From the NCBI RefSeq assembly GCF_025938095.1, contig NZ_JAPCZF010000002.1, positions 744,001 through 808,000 on the forward strand: a DNA stretch of 64,000 nt. Reading direction: 5' to 3'. The DNA comes from Novosphingobium sp. JCM 18896 (GTDB lineage Bacteria > Pseudomonadota > Alphaproteobacteria > Sphingomonadales > Sphingomonadaceae). The notes beneath the pieces are model-generated. The model searched no databases and was not told the origin of the DNA. It saw nothing but the letters and a program-made list of their open reading frames with translations. How positions within the stretch are numbered: the first letter of the stretch is position 1; the number at the start of each line of letters is the position of its first letter. This document shows, piece after piece, positions 1-8,387 of the stretch. Made by a program: the position numbers and the translations under genes.

Positions 1-1027
1 CGGCGTTGATGTCGCCGAGCAGCACCGGCTCGTCGGCCGCCAGCGGCAGCTTGAGTACTTCGCCGCTCTCGAACTCGCGCGTCGAGATCTGACCCTTGAG
101 CAGCGGCACCGCCAGGTAGACGTCGTCGTCGGTCAGGACGTGGCCTGCGGGCAGGTCGCGCTTGATGTAGACGCCGCGGACCAGGGCATCGAGGTATTCA
201 CGCTCCGCCTTGGGCACCACGCGCTTGATAGTGCTGGGCCCACCGCACATTTCCTTGGCCTTGTTGAAGGCCTTGAACCACACGTCCGCCTGCTCGGGCT
301 TGGTGCAGTAGGCGCTGACGGGAACGCCCTCATAATCGATGTCAACGTGACGCTCGAACGTGCGCGCGCCCTTGGCATAGGCCATCTGCACCGAATCGTG
401 CCAGTTGTACTGCTCGTGTGTCGACAGGCCGATCGTGATGTCGGGATAGCGCGCCTTGAGGAAGTCGATCTGATTGAGCTCGACGTCGCCGTCCTCGGAC
501 GGATAGAGCGAAACGCAATGGTTGAGCGCGAAGGGAATCTTACGCGAGGTGAAGTAGCTAACGAGCGCGTCGAGGTGGTGCGTCTCGGCGCCGCCCGAAG
601 AGGCGATCACCGGCAGGCCGGTCGAGGCGATCTTGCGCAGCAGCGTCTTGTCGCGGATGTCCGAGCTGGCGATCTTGAGGATTTCCACGCCGAACTCGAC
701 GCACTTGTCGACCGAAACCTCGTCGAACGGGGTGACCATCGCCACCATGCCGTGTTCGCGCACCCGATCGACCATGGCGCGCAGCTCTTCCCAGGGCATC
801 TGGGTGGCCAGCGTCTTTTTGATGTAGCGGACGTCTTCGGCATCGCGGTAGTCGCGATGAATGAACTCGTCGACGTTGCGGAACTGCAGCTTGATCGACG
901 CGTGGACGCCGTTGGCTTTCACAACCGCGGCGAAATCATCAATGATTTTGAGGCCGCGCTGCAGCTTTCCCCAATGGTTGTTCGCCAGTTCCAGAACGAA
1001 CAAATCTTCAAAGATATCAACTGCCAC
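1..1027 (-). CDS. NeuB-like N-acetylneuraminate synthase family protein (3' end outside window)
   Basis: The reverse strand encodes a protein of at least 342 residues that resembles the sialic acid synthase (NeuB) TIM-barrel family. These enzymes condense phosphoenolpyruvate with an aminohexose in the cytoplasm. The N-terminus carries the family's ELANNHWG stretch, followed by VTPFDE, KIASSD, GLSTHE and FERHVDID segments. The last ~60 visible residues (YLAVPLLKG onward) look like the start of the C-terminal SAF/antifreeze-like domain. The reading frame runs off the left edge, so the stop is not seen. GTG at 1027 is chosen because GGAG lies nine bases upstream. It is the last visible gene of the rfbFGH-epimerase operon on this strand. 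Exact substrate (NeuNAc, legionaminate or pseudaminate type) cannot be told from sequence. Confidence 0.85.
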   Translation of the reverse strand, partial: MAVDIFEDLFVLELANNHWGKLQRGLKIIDDFAAVVKANGVHASIKLQFRNVDEFIHRDYRDAEDVRYIKKTLATQMPWEELRAMVDRVREHGMVAMVTPFDEVSVDKCVEFGVEILKIASSDIRDKTLLRKIASTGLPVIASSGGAETHHLDALVSYFTSRKIPFALNHCVSLYPSEDGDVELNQIDFLKARYPDITIGLSTHEQYNWHDSVQMAYAKGARTFERHVDIDYEGVPVSAYCTKPEQADVWFKAFNKAKEMCGGPSTIKRVVPKAEREYLDALVRGVYIKRDLPAGHVLTDDDVYLAVPLLKGQISTREFESGEVLKLPLAADEPVLLGDINA

Positions 1028-1166
1028 GAAGCGTCTCCAAACGTGTTGGGGGTTCTATACCGGCCATCCCACCGGCGTCCACCCTATTGCGATTCTTTTT
1101 CAGTAGCGCGCGCTCTGATTGTTTTGCGCCACCGAGCCGGACTTTCACCGATCTTTTTACGGAAAT

Positions 1167-2117
1167 TCACTGAGCCATTTTCACTAACGTAATCTTGCTC
1201 GGAACGGTTACGCCCCAAAGCCAAGTGAGGGTGTCTGCAACCTGAACGGATAGCGGTCGGAGTTCGATCCCGAGCTCCATGGCCAGCACCTTGGTTTGGG
1301 TAGCGTCGCCGAGGTAGAGGCTCGGCTGACCGAAATTCACGGGTCCGCGCTCGATCGTAATGCTACCCTGCGACGCTGCAGCGACCAGCGCGGCGATATC
1401 GTCCATCTCGACGATCTCGGTGCCGCAAAGGTCGATCGCCGTGCCGCGGCCGATGCCGCGGCGGGCCGCCTCGAGCACGAGCGCGCAGAGATCCTCTACG
1501 TGGAGGTAGGAGCGGAACACCGGCACGCCGGCCTGGATGCGGATCGCGCCGGCTTCTTGCGCCTGCAACGCAAAGTCCGAGATGGCATAGGACCGCAGCT
1601 TGTTAATGTGCGGGCCGGCGATGTTGAAGATGCGGCCGGCGATCACGGGTATGCCGGCGGCTTTCGCCCAGTCGAGGAAGCGCGCTTCCTGGCGCAGTTT
1701 GGCCATGCCGTAGGCATGGCGATCGCCGCGTTCGGCGAGCGCGGCCGCGCCCGACGAGGCGACGAACAGGCTGGCGGCCGGTGCGCCGCGCAGCGCGGCG
1801 AGCAGGGCTTCGTCGATCGCGTCATTGGCCGCGTCGAACGCGTCGTCGCCGAGCAGGTCGGCCTTTTCCTTGGTCAGATAGGCCAGGTGGATCACATGGG
1901 CATCGGCGACGTCATCGGGCGTGATCGCGTCGAGCGCGCGCACGGCCAGGCTCTCGCCCCAAGGCAGCTCCATGGTCCGCGCCTGCGAGGCGAAAGCCGT
2001 AACGCGTCCATCCAGCTGTCCGCCTAGAACCCGCGCCAGCGCATCGAGCATCGCCTGACCGATCCACCCCGAAGGGCCGGTCAGCACGAAGCGGGCAGTG
2101 GCGGGAAAGGCGGTCAT
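1167..2117 (-). CDS. NAD-dependent epimerase/dehydratase (extended SDR, nucleotide-sugar type)
   Basis: A 316-residue extended short-chain dehydrogenase/reductase with an N-terminal Rossmann loop TGPSGWIGQ (residues 13-21) and a central YGMAK (YxxxK) active site. Length and the position directly after rfbH suit the final reductase or epimerase of a CDP-deoxyhexose pathway, as abequose, paratose or tyvelose enzymes are in enteric bacteria. Which product it makes cannot be read from the sequence. It starts ten bases after the rfbH stop and is followed by the NeuB-like gene after about 140 bases. The function as an SDR is firm; the nucleotide-sugar role is inferred from context. Confidence 0.8.
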   Translation of the reverse strand: MTAFPATARFVLTGPSGWIGQAMLDALARVLGGQLDGRVTAFASQARTMELPWGESLAVRALDAITPDDVADAHVIHLAYLTKEKADLLGDDAFDAANDAIDEALLAALRGAPAASLFVASSGAAALAERGDRHAYGMAKLRQEARFLDWAKAAGIPVIAGRIFNIAGPHINKLRSYAISDFALQAQEAGAIRIQAGVPVFRSYLHVEDLCALVLEAARRGIGRGTAIDLCGTEIVEMDDIAALVAAASQGSITIERGPVNFGQPSLYLGDATQTKVLAMELGIELRPLSVQVADTLTWLWGVTVPSKITLVKMAQ

Positions 2118-2127
2118 GCGCGGGCTG

Positions 2128-3486
2128 TCATCCGTTGCGGCGCGTGGCCACGAAGCCTGCGATCGTTTCGACCGTGTAGGCGAGGTGGTCCGGGGTCAAG
2201 CCGGGGAAAAGTCCGATCCAGAAGCAGTTCCTGGTGACAATGTCGGCGTTGGTGAGGTCGCCGACGACGCGATAGTTCTGCCCCTTCATGTAGGGCTGGC
2301 GCAGCAGGTTGCCGCCGAACAGCAGGCGCGTGCCGATCTTGTACTCGTTGAGGTACTGGACCAGTTCGTCGCGATCGACACCGCTCTTCTCGCGGATCGT
2401 GATCGGATAGCCGAACCACGAGGGCGCGCTGTTCGGCGTTGCCTCGGGCAGGATGAACACGTCCTCGAGCGGGCGCAGCAGTTCGGTCAGAATGTCGAAA
2501 TTGCGCTGGCGCGCGGCAATGAAGCCGTCGAGGTGGCCCAGCTGGGCGAGGCCGACTGCGGCCTGCATATCGGTGATCTTCAGGTTATAGCCGACGTGGC
2601 TATAGGTATACTTGTGGTCGTAGCCCTTGGGCAGCGTGCCCAGCTTCTGCGAGAAGCGCTTGTTACAGGTGTTGTCGACACCAGGCGCGCAATAGCAGTC
2701 GCGGCCCCAGTCGCGCATCGTTTCGATCGCGCGCTTGTAGTTGGGTTTGTTGGTGAAGACCGCGCCGCCTTCACCCATGGTGATGTGGTGCGCGGGATAG
2801 AAGCTCAGCGTGCCGATGTCGCCGAAGGTGCCGACGCCCTGGCCGTTGTAGGTCGCGCCAAGCGCATCGCAGCAGTCCTCGACCACGAGCAGGTCGTACT
2901 TCTTGGCGACGCGCATCACTTCGCCGAGGTCGAAGGGATTGCCCAGGGTATGCGCGACCATGATCGCGCGCGTCTTGTCGGTGACCGCGGCCTCGATCAT
3001 CTCGGGCTTGATGTTGTAGGTCGGGATGTCGACGTCGACGAAGACCGGCACCAACCCGTACTGCAGCGAGGGATTGACCGTCGTCGGGAACCCCGTGGCG
3101 ACGGTGATGACCTCGTCGCCGGGCTTGAGCGCCTTGTCGCGGACATAGCGCGTCGAAGTCAGCGAGGACAGCGCGAGCAGGTTGGCCGAAGAGCCCGAAT
3201 TGGTGGTGAGCGCGAAGCGCACGCCCAGGCGCTCGGCGAGCTTGGCCTCGAACTGTTCGTTGAAGCGGCCCGTGGTCAGCCAGAAGTCCAGCGAGGAATC
3301 GACGAGCATGCGCATGTCGGTCTCGTCGTAGACCTTGCCCGAGACCTGCACCGGGCTCTGCCCCGGCACGAAGGGCTTGGGCGCGTGGAAGCGGCGGGCA
3401 TATTCGCCCGTCATGTCCAGGATGAGTGCGCGCAGTTGCGCCTCGTCGAGGCCGGACGGATCGAACATCGGAGTATCGGCGGTCAT
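2128..3486 (-). CDS. rfbH: CDP-4-keto-6-deoxy-D-glucose-3-dehydrase (lipopolysaccharide biosynthesis protein RfbH)
   Basis: A 452-residue member of the DegT/DnrJ/EryC1 PLP fold that matches RfbH/DdhC (E1), the enzyme that removes the 3-hydroxyl of CDP-4-keto-6-deoxyglucose to give 3,6-dideoxy sugars. Two family-specific traits are visible. The PLP lysine is replaced by histidine in [11 protein letters not shown] (His233/His234). The [2Fe-2S] cysteines follow the known C-X57-C-X1-C-X7-C spacing exactly (Cys206, 264, 266, 274). Catalysis needs an iron-sulfur flavoprotein reductase partner (E3), which is not in the window. It overlaps rfbG by four bases (ATGA), so the two are translationally coupled. 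Confidence 0.95.
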   Translation of the reverse strand: MTADTPMFDPSGLDEAQLRALILDMTGEYARRFHAPKPFVPGQSPVQVSGKVYDETDMRMLVDSSLDFWLTTGRFNEQFEAKLAERLGVRFALTTNSGSSANLLALSSLTSTRYVRDKALKPGDEVITVATGFPTTVNPSLQYGLVPVFVDVDIPTYNIKPEMIEAAVTDKTRAIMVAHTLGNPFDLGEVMRVAKKYDLLVVEDCCDALGATYNGQGVGTFGDIGTLSFYPAHHITMGEGGAVFTNKPNYKRAIETMRDWGRDCYCAPGVDNTCNKRFSQKLGTLPKGYDHKYTYSHVGYNLKITDMQAAVGLAQLGHLDGFIAARQRNFDILTELLRPLEDVFILPEATPNSAPSWFGYPITIREKSGVDRDELVQYLNEYKIGTRLLFGGNLLRQPYMKGQNYRVVGDLTNADIVTRNCFWIGLFPGLTPDHLAYTVETIAGFVATRRNG

Positions 3487-4577
3487 GCAGCCCCTTTCTG
3501 GGAGAGCGCGCGGCGGAAACGGTCGCGGTAGTCGTCGAGCTGGGCCAACGAGATGGCCCGCGCATCACCGCCAACGGCGACGTGGCGATGCCATTCGACG
3601 ATGCGCGTCAGCGCCGTGTCGAGAGTATAGGCGGGGCGCCAGCCGAGTTCGGCATGGGCCTTGGTGCAATCGAGCTTGAGCAGCTTCGCCTCGTGCGGCT
3701 GGACGCCTTCGGGCTGGTCCCAGCCGGGTCGGCCCCAGGCCGTGGTCATGTGCTGGGCGATCCAGCGCACGGGCCGCGTGTCGGCCTCGGCCGGGCCGAA
3801 GTTCCAGCCGGTCGCAGTGGCATCGTCACCGGCGAACAGTCGCTGTGCGATCAGCAGATAGCCGCCGAGCGCCTCGAGCACGTGCTGCCACGGGCGGATC
3901 GAATCCGGCGAGCGGATCAGTGGCGTTTCTCCGGCGATCATCGCGCGGATCAGGTCGGGGATCAGACGGTCGGCCGCCCAGTCGCCGCCGCCGATGACGT
4001 TGCCGGCGCGGACCGAGGCGAGTTTGATCGCGCCGTCCGAGAAGAAGCTGCGGCGATAGGCGGAGACGACCAGTTCGGTCGCGCCCTTGCTAGCGCTGTA
4101 GGGGTCGTGCCCGCCCATCGCGTCGTCCTCGCGGTAAGGACGATCGGTCTCGCGGTTTTCGTAGCACTTGTCGCTGGTGATCGCGACGACGGCCTTGAGA
4201 CCGGCGATCCGACGGCAGGCGTCGAGCACGTGGACCGTACCCTGGACGTTGGTCGCGAAGGTCTCGACCGGAGTGCTGTAGGACAGGCGCACGAGCGGCT
4301 GCGCGGCGAGGTGGAACACCACTTCGGGCTGCGCCGCCTGCATCGCCGCCTCGACCGCCGCGAGATCGCGGATGTCGCCTTCGATGTGGGTAACGAGTTC
4401 GGCAACACGCGCCTGTTCGAACAGGCTCGGGCTTTCAGCGGGCAGGGCGAAGCCGGTGACCTCGGCGCCCAGCTGCGAGAGCCACAGCGCCAGCCAGGAT
4501 CCCTTGAAGCCCGTATGCCCGGTGACGAAGACGCGGCGGCCGCGCCAGAAATCATCGTCGATCGAAGGTGGTGTCAC
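3483..4577 (-). CDS. rfbG: CDP-glucose 4,6-dehydratase
   Basis: A 364-residue extended SDR that converts CDP-D-glucose to CDP-4-keto-6-deoxy-D-glucose in the cytoplasm. The NAD-binding loop TGHTGFKG is at residues 19-26 and the catalytic YSASKGATE (YxxxK) is in the middle; length fits RfbG (about 360 residues). The open frame extends further upstream, but GTG at 4577 is chosen because it overlaps the rfbF stop as GTGA and gives the normal family N-terminus. It sits between rfbF and rfbH with four-base overlaps at both ends, a tight operon. Confidence 0.95.
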   Translation of the reverse strand: MTPPSIDDDFWRGRRVFVTGHTGFKGSWLALWLSQLGAEVTGFALPAESPSLFEQARVAELVTHIEGDIRDLAAVEAAMQAAQPEVVFHLAAQPLVRLSYSTPVETFATNVQGTVHVLDACRRIAGLKAVVAITSDKCYENRETDRPYREDDAMGGHDPYSASKGATELVVSAYRRSFFSDGAIKLASVRAGNVIGGGDWAADRLIPDLIRAMIAGETPLIRSPDSIRPWQHVLEALGGYLLIAQRLFAGDDATATGWNFGPAEADTRPVRWIAQHMTTAWGRPGWDQPEGVQPHEAKLLKLDCTKAHAELGWRPAYTLDTALTRIVEWHRHVAVGGDARAISLAQLDDYRDRFRRALSQKGAA

Positions 4578-5344
4578 CAGATCTTCCACGGCGCGCCGTC
4601 CTGCCAGAGCTGCTCGAGGTTCTGCTTGTCGCGAAGCGTGTCCATCGGCTGCCAGAAGCCTTCGTGACGCCAGGCGACCATTTCGCCCGACGCCGCGAGA
4701 GTCTCCATCGGCTCCTTTTCCCACAGAGTCTCGGGCGCGTCGATCAGATCGATGACGCTGGGTTCGAGCACGAAGAAGCCGCCGTTGATCAGGCCGCCGT
4801 CACCAGCGGGCTTCTCGCGGAAGGCGGTCACCTTGTCGCCGTCGAACTCGAGCGCGCCGAAACGGCCCGGGGGTGCGACGGCGGTGATCGTCGACTTGCG
4901 GCCATGCGCCTTGTGGAAGGCGAGCTGCGCCGTGACGTCGACCGAGGAGACGCCGTCACCATAGGTCATGAGGAACGGCTCGTCGTCGGCAAGGTACTTG
5001 CGCACGGTCTTGAGGCGTCCACCCGTCTGCGTCTCGGCACCGGTTTCGACCAAGGTGATCTTCCAGGGCTCGGACCGCTTCTCGTGCACCTCGAGGCTGT
5101 TCTGCGCGAGATCGATCGTGACGTCGGCGGCATGGAGGAAGTAGTTCGCGAAGAACTCCTTGATCATGTAGCCCTTATAGCCAAGGCAGACCACGAAGTC
5201 GTTCACGCCGTGGGCGGAATAGATCTTCATGATGTGCCAGAGGATCGGCATCCCACCGATCTCGACCATCGGCTTGGGGCGCAGGGACGTTTCTTCGCCC
5301 AGCCGCGTGCCCAGACCTCCGGCCAGAATAACAGCCTTTGGCAA
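4574..5344 (-). CDS. rfbF: Glucose-1-phosphate cytidylyltransferase
   Basis: A nucleotidyltransferase of about 256 residues that makes CDP-glucose from glucose-1-phosphate and CTP, the first step of the CDP-deoxyhexose pathway. It begins with the [16 protein letters not shown] loop and contains [24 protein letters not shown] and [11 protein letters not shown] segments, all typical of RfbF. The frame can start at GTG 5365, but AGGAG at 5352-5356 lies downstream of that codon and seven bases before TTG 5344. A TTG start gives the family N-terminus and the 256-257 residue length of the Salmonella protein. It is first in the rfbF-rfbG-rfbH-epimerase-neuB operon. Confidence 0.93.
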   Translation of the reverse strand: MPKAVILAGGLGTRLGEETSLRPKPMVEIGGMPILWHIMKIYSAHGVNDFVVCLGYKGYMIKEFFANYFLHAADVTIDLAQNSLEVHEKRSEPWKITLVETGAETQTGGRLKTVRKYLADDEPFLMTYGDGVSSVDVTAQLAFHKAHGRKSTITAVAPPGRFGALEFDGDKVTAFREKPAGDGGLINGGFFVLEPSVIDLIDAPETLWEKEPMETLAASGEMVAWRHEGFWQPMDTLRDKQNLEQLWQDGAPWKIW

Positions 5345-5791
5345 CAATTTGCTCCTGTCGATCACCCCTGATCACGAAGTCATTAGGTACCAATACGGTA
5401 TCCCGTCAACGTCCGTGACTTGGTCAACCACATCGCCCGCCCCCACGGCGCGCCATGTCGTCTCGGCCGCGCCTGTGGTGCAGGCCGGCTGAATGGCAGA
5501 TTTATCAGAAGTGTCAGAGGATCGTTCTGCTTCAACGCTCAGGCGGGTCGTCAGGTCGAAGTCCATGGGAATCGAAAATGCAGTGCCGGTGATCTCGCTC
5601 GTGCAAACTGCACCGGAGTTTAGAGTGAGCCGCGGCTCAGCCCGCCACTATCGGCAACGAAGCATTCCGGCTGAGCACCTGCCGCGGTAGCCGAGCTCCG
5701 TAAAGGTGTGCACTGACCTTAAGCCGCCCTGCAGGCGTTTAGGCTCGCGTTTATGCCGACCGGATTACTCAGCCTTCCGGCTGTCAAAAGG
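5345..5791. other. Intergenic region upstream of rfbF; probable junction with the ICE block
   Basis: About 450 bases with no supported gene; the short open frames here show no recognisable protein. It must hold the promoter of the rfbF operon. It also separates the polysaccharide genes from the ICE-like genes and is one of the two proposed rearrangement breakpoints. I see no tRNA fragment, insertion-sequence end or clear inverted repeat in it. Confidence 0.5.
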
Positions 5792-6178
5792 TCAGCGCAA
5801 GGTACGCCGGCCGCCGGCAATGGCCTCGCCGACCCTGCGAACAAATGTTGCGAAACGCTCCCTGCCAACGGCGCGCCCGGCATGATCCGCCTCTGGCAGC
5901 GGCGCCTGCACCATGAGCTGATAGCGAATGAAGAGGGCGAGCGTTTCCTGAGTCACCTGCCCATCCCGTTCGACGCGGCCGAGTGCCAGCGTCAAACGAT
6001 CCAGTCGGTGACCGAAGCGCTTCTCGATATCCGACCGGGCCTGGCCCTCGATCCAGGCCGCCAGCGCATCTGCGAGGATGCTCGATTTCGAAACGCCCGG
6101 CTTGGCTGCCAGCGCCTCGAAACGGTAAGCCAGACCTTTGGGCAAGAAAAGCTGATAGCGGACCCTTTCTTCCTTCAT
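5792..6178 (-). CDS. CopG-type small protein of conjugation module
   Basis: A 128-residue protein whose first ~45 residues (RYQLFLPKGLAYRFEALAA, then SKSSILADALAAWIEG) resemble a ribbon-helix-helix DNA-binding unit, with a helical tail. Proteins of this kind, usually annotated as CopG family regulators, sit between traG and trbB in ICEs of alpha- and betaproteobacteria. Here it follows traG by 11 bases on the same strand. The trbB gene that normally comes next is missing, and noncoding DNA then rfbF follow instead. Regulatory function is inferred from fold and position. Confidence 0.7.
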   Translation of the reverse strand: MKEERVRYQLFLPKGLAYRFEALAAKPGVSKSSILADALAAWIEGQARSDIEKRFGHRLDRLTLALGRVERDGQVTQETLALFIRYQLMVQAPLPEADHAGRAVGRERFATFVRRVGEAIAGGRRTLR

Positions 6179-6189
6179 CGCCTTGCTCC

Positions 6190-8223
6190 TCAGAATTCCG
6201 GAATGTCGGGATCGTCGGGGTTCGACGCTCGGTTGATGCCATGCGCACGATTGATCGGATCGAGACCGTCGGACGGGCCCATGCCACGTTTGTCGGCGGC
6301 GGGATCGACGTCGTCCGAATCAAAACCCAGGTTGTCGATCTCCCGACCGACGTCGGGCTTTCCAAGCTGATCTTCGGGGATACCGGGCTCGCGGCCCTGC
6401 TCGGGCGAGCTATCCGAGGTGGATGGCGGCGCCCTGTGAGATGGCAGCAACCGCGCGTCGGCGCGCCGTATGCAGCCCGTCCAATCGTCTGACCTGCGCT
6501 GCGGCAAACTCGCAGCGCGCTCCTGCGCCAGTACGGGAGGTGGCAACAGGCGCGACTGGAAGGCTCGATGTTCGAAGTAGCGAAACTTGTTGGCGCGGAT
6601 CGGCGATGTCCCTGAAACCAGGATGATCTCCTCATGGGGAGGAAGCTGCATCACTTCGCCTTGGGTCAATAGCGGCCGCGCGGTCTCCTGGCGGCTGACC
6701 ATGACATGGGCGAGCCAGGGGGCTAGCCGATGCCCGGCATAGTTGCGCATCGCGCGCTGCTCGGTTGCGACACCCAGGGAATCGGAGATCCGCTTGCCGG
6801 TCCGTTCGTCATTCGTCGCGAAGGCGACGCGCACGTGGCAGTTGTCGAGAATCGAATTGTGCTCGCCGTAGGCTTTGTCGATCTGGTTGAGGCTCTGCGA
6901 CACCAGAAAGGCCCGCACTCCGTAGCCGGCCATGAAAGCCAGGCTCGTCTCGAAGAAATCGAGCCGACCGAGCGCCGGAAACTCGTCGAGCATCAAGAGC
7001 ACTTCCCGCCGCTGGCTCGCTTCCACCTCACCGACCGTTTCTTCGGTAAGGCGACGGCAGATCTGATTGAGGATCAGCCGCACCAGCGGCTTGGTGCGGC
7101 TGATGTCCGAAGGCGGCACCATCAGATAGAGCGACAGGGGATGGTCACCCTTCACCAGGTCCTCGATCCGCCAGTCACTGGCGGACGTGACCTCGGCAAC
7201 CGTCGGATCCTTGTAGAGACCCAGGAAGCTCATCGCTGTCGACAGCACGCCAGAGCGCTCGTTGTCGCTCTTGTTCAGCACTTCGCGCGCGCACGAAGCG
7301 ACAACTGGGTGGACCTCCGGCGCCTCCGGGGTACCGCGGTGGTTGGTCGACATCATCTGGTTCAGGGTCGCCGTAAACGTACGATCGGGGTCGGATAGGA
7401 AGGTTGCGACGCGCGCCAGTGTCTTCTCCTCCTCCGCGTAGAGCACGTGGAGGATCGCACCGACGAGCAGGCTGTGGCTCGTCTTCTCCCAGTGGCTCCG
7501 CTTCTCGAGCGCGCCTTCGGGATCGACGAGGATATCGGCGATATTCTGGACGTCCCGGACCTCATCTTTGCCGCGCCGGACTTCGAGGAGCGGATTGTAC
7601 TTCGCCGACGACCGATCCGTCGGATTGAACAGGGCCACGTGCGAGAACAGTGCGCGCCAGCCCGCGGTCGTCTTCCAGTTCTCGCCCTTGATGTCGTGGA
7701 CGACGACTGAACCTAGCCAGCTGAGAAGCGTCGGGACGACGAGACCCACGCCCTTGCCCGAACGGGTTGGAGCAAAGGCGATCACATGCTCGGGACCATC
7801 GTGTCGCAAGTAGCGGCCCCGCAGCGATCCCAGGAACACGCCGGCGCCATCGAAGAGCCCGGCCTTCCTTATCTCCCTTGCCGTTGCCCAGCGCGCGGAA
7901 CCGTAGGTTGTCACGTGCCGCGCCTGGCGCGCGCGCCAGAGTGACCCGATGATCGCGGCCGCGCATCCCAGAAATCCACTTGTCCCGGCGAGCGTCCCGG
8001 CTTTGTCGAAGACCTGGGGCGCATAGGCCTCGTAGTGGTACCACCACGGGAAGAGCTGATAGGGCCTATAAATCGGCACGCCGAAGAACTCGAACCAAGC
8101 AGGCCCGAGCTCGGATTGATATCTGAGCATGGCGGCACACCACTGCGTGGCGGCCCAGACACCGCCGACGACGATGGCGAAAACAACCAAAACCTGACCG
8201 ATCAGCAATTTCGTGGGTGTCAT
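6190..8223 (-). CDS. traG: Type IV coupling protein TraG/VirD4 family ATPase
   Basis: A 677-residue conjugal coupling ATPase that would hand the relaxase-DNA complex to the mating channel at the inner membrane. Two N-terminal membrane segments (about residues 8-28 and 65-90) are followed by a Walker A loop APTRSGKGVGL and a Walker B strand VLLMLDEFPALG. ATG 8223 is chosen over the upstream ATG at 8274 because AGGA lies eight bases before it and the protein then starts directly with the membrane segment. It lies between the relaxase and the CopG-type gene in usual ICE order. The C-terminus beyond the ATPase domain is polar and low-complexity. With no trb genes nearby it probably has no channel to act with in cis. 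Confidence 0.93.
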   Translation of the reverse strand: MTPTKLLIGQVLVVFAIVVGGVWAATQWCAAMLRYQSELGPAWFEFFGVPIYRPYQLFPWWYHYEAYAPQVFDKAGTLAGTSGFLGCAAAIIGSLWRARQARHVTTYGSARWATAREIRKAGLFDGAGVFLGSLRGRYLRHDGPEHVIAFAPTRSGKGVGLVVPTLLSWLGSVVVHDIKGENWKTTAGWRALFSHVALFNPTDRSSAKYNPLLEVRRGKDEVRDVQNIADILVDPEGALEKRSHWEKTSHSLLVGAILHVLYAEEEKTLARVATFLSDPDRTFTATLNQMMSTNHRGTPEAPEVHPVVASCAREVLNKSDNERSGVLSTAMSFLGLYKDPTVAEVTSASDWRIEDLVKGDHPLSLYLMVPPSDISRTKPLVRLILNQICRRLTEETVGEVEASQRREVLLMLDEFPALGRLDFFETSLAFMAGYGVRAFLVSQSLNQIDKAYGEHNSILDNCHVRVAFATNDERTGKRISDSLGVATEQRAMRNYAGHRLAPWLAHVMVSRQETARPLLTQGEVMQLPPHEEIILVSGTSPIRANKFRYFEHRAFQSRLLPPPVLAQERAASLPQRRSDDWTGCIRRADARLLPSHRAPPSTSDSSPEQGREPGIPEDQLGKPDVGREIDNLGFDSDDVDPAADKRGMGPSDGLDPINRAHGINRASNPDDPDIPEF

Positions 8224-8387
8224 TGGTTCAGTCCTAAGCAAGAGAAAACCACCGGACATTTTCCCACGAGGCAAACCTCGACCGAACGACCCTTACGCCG
8301 AATCTCACCGCATTCCGCCCCAGGACTCGACAGCAGGGTGTCCGGGTGAGGGGGGCAAGCTCACGATCCCGCCTCGACCTGTCCTCC

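Noticed and set aside
140..1192. Plus-strand 350-codon open frame at the left end
   Set aside because: It lies antisense to the NeuB-like gene, whose frame has clear family motifs. The plus frame shows only composition typical of GC-rich antisense frames.
5372..5690. Short frames of 64-67 codons upstream of rfbF
   Set aside because: They lie on both strands, have no ribosome sites or family likeness, and occupy the promoter region.
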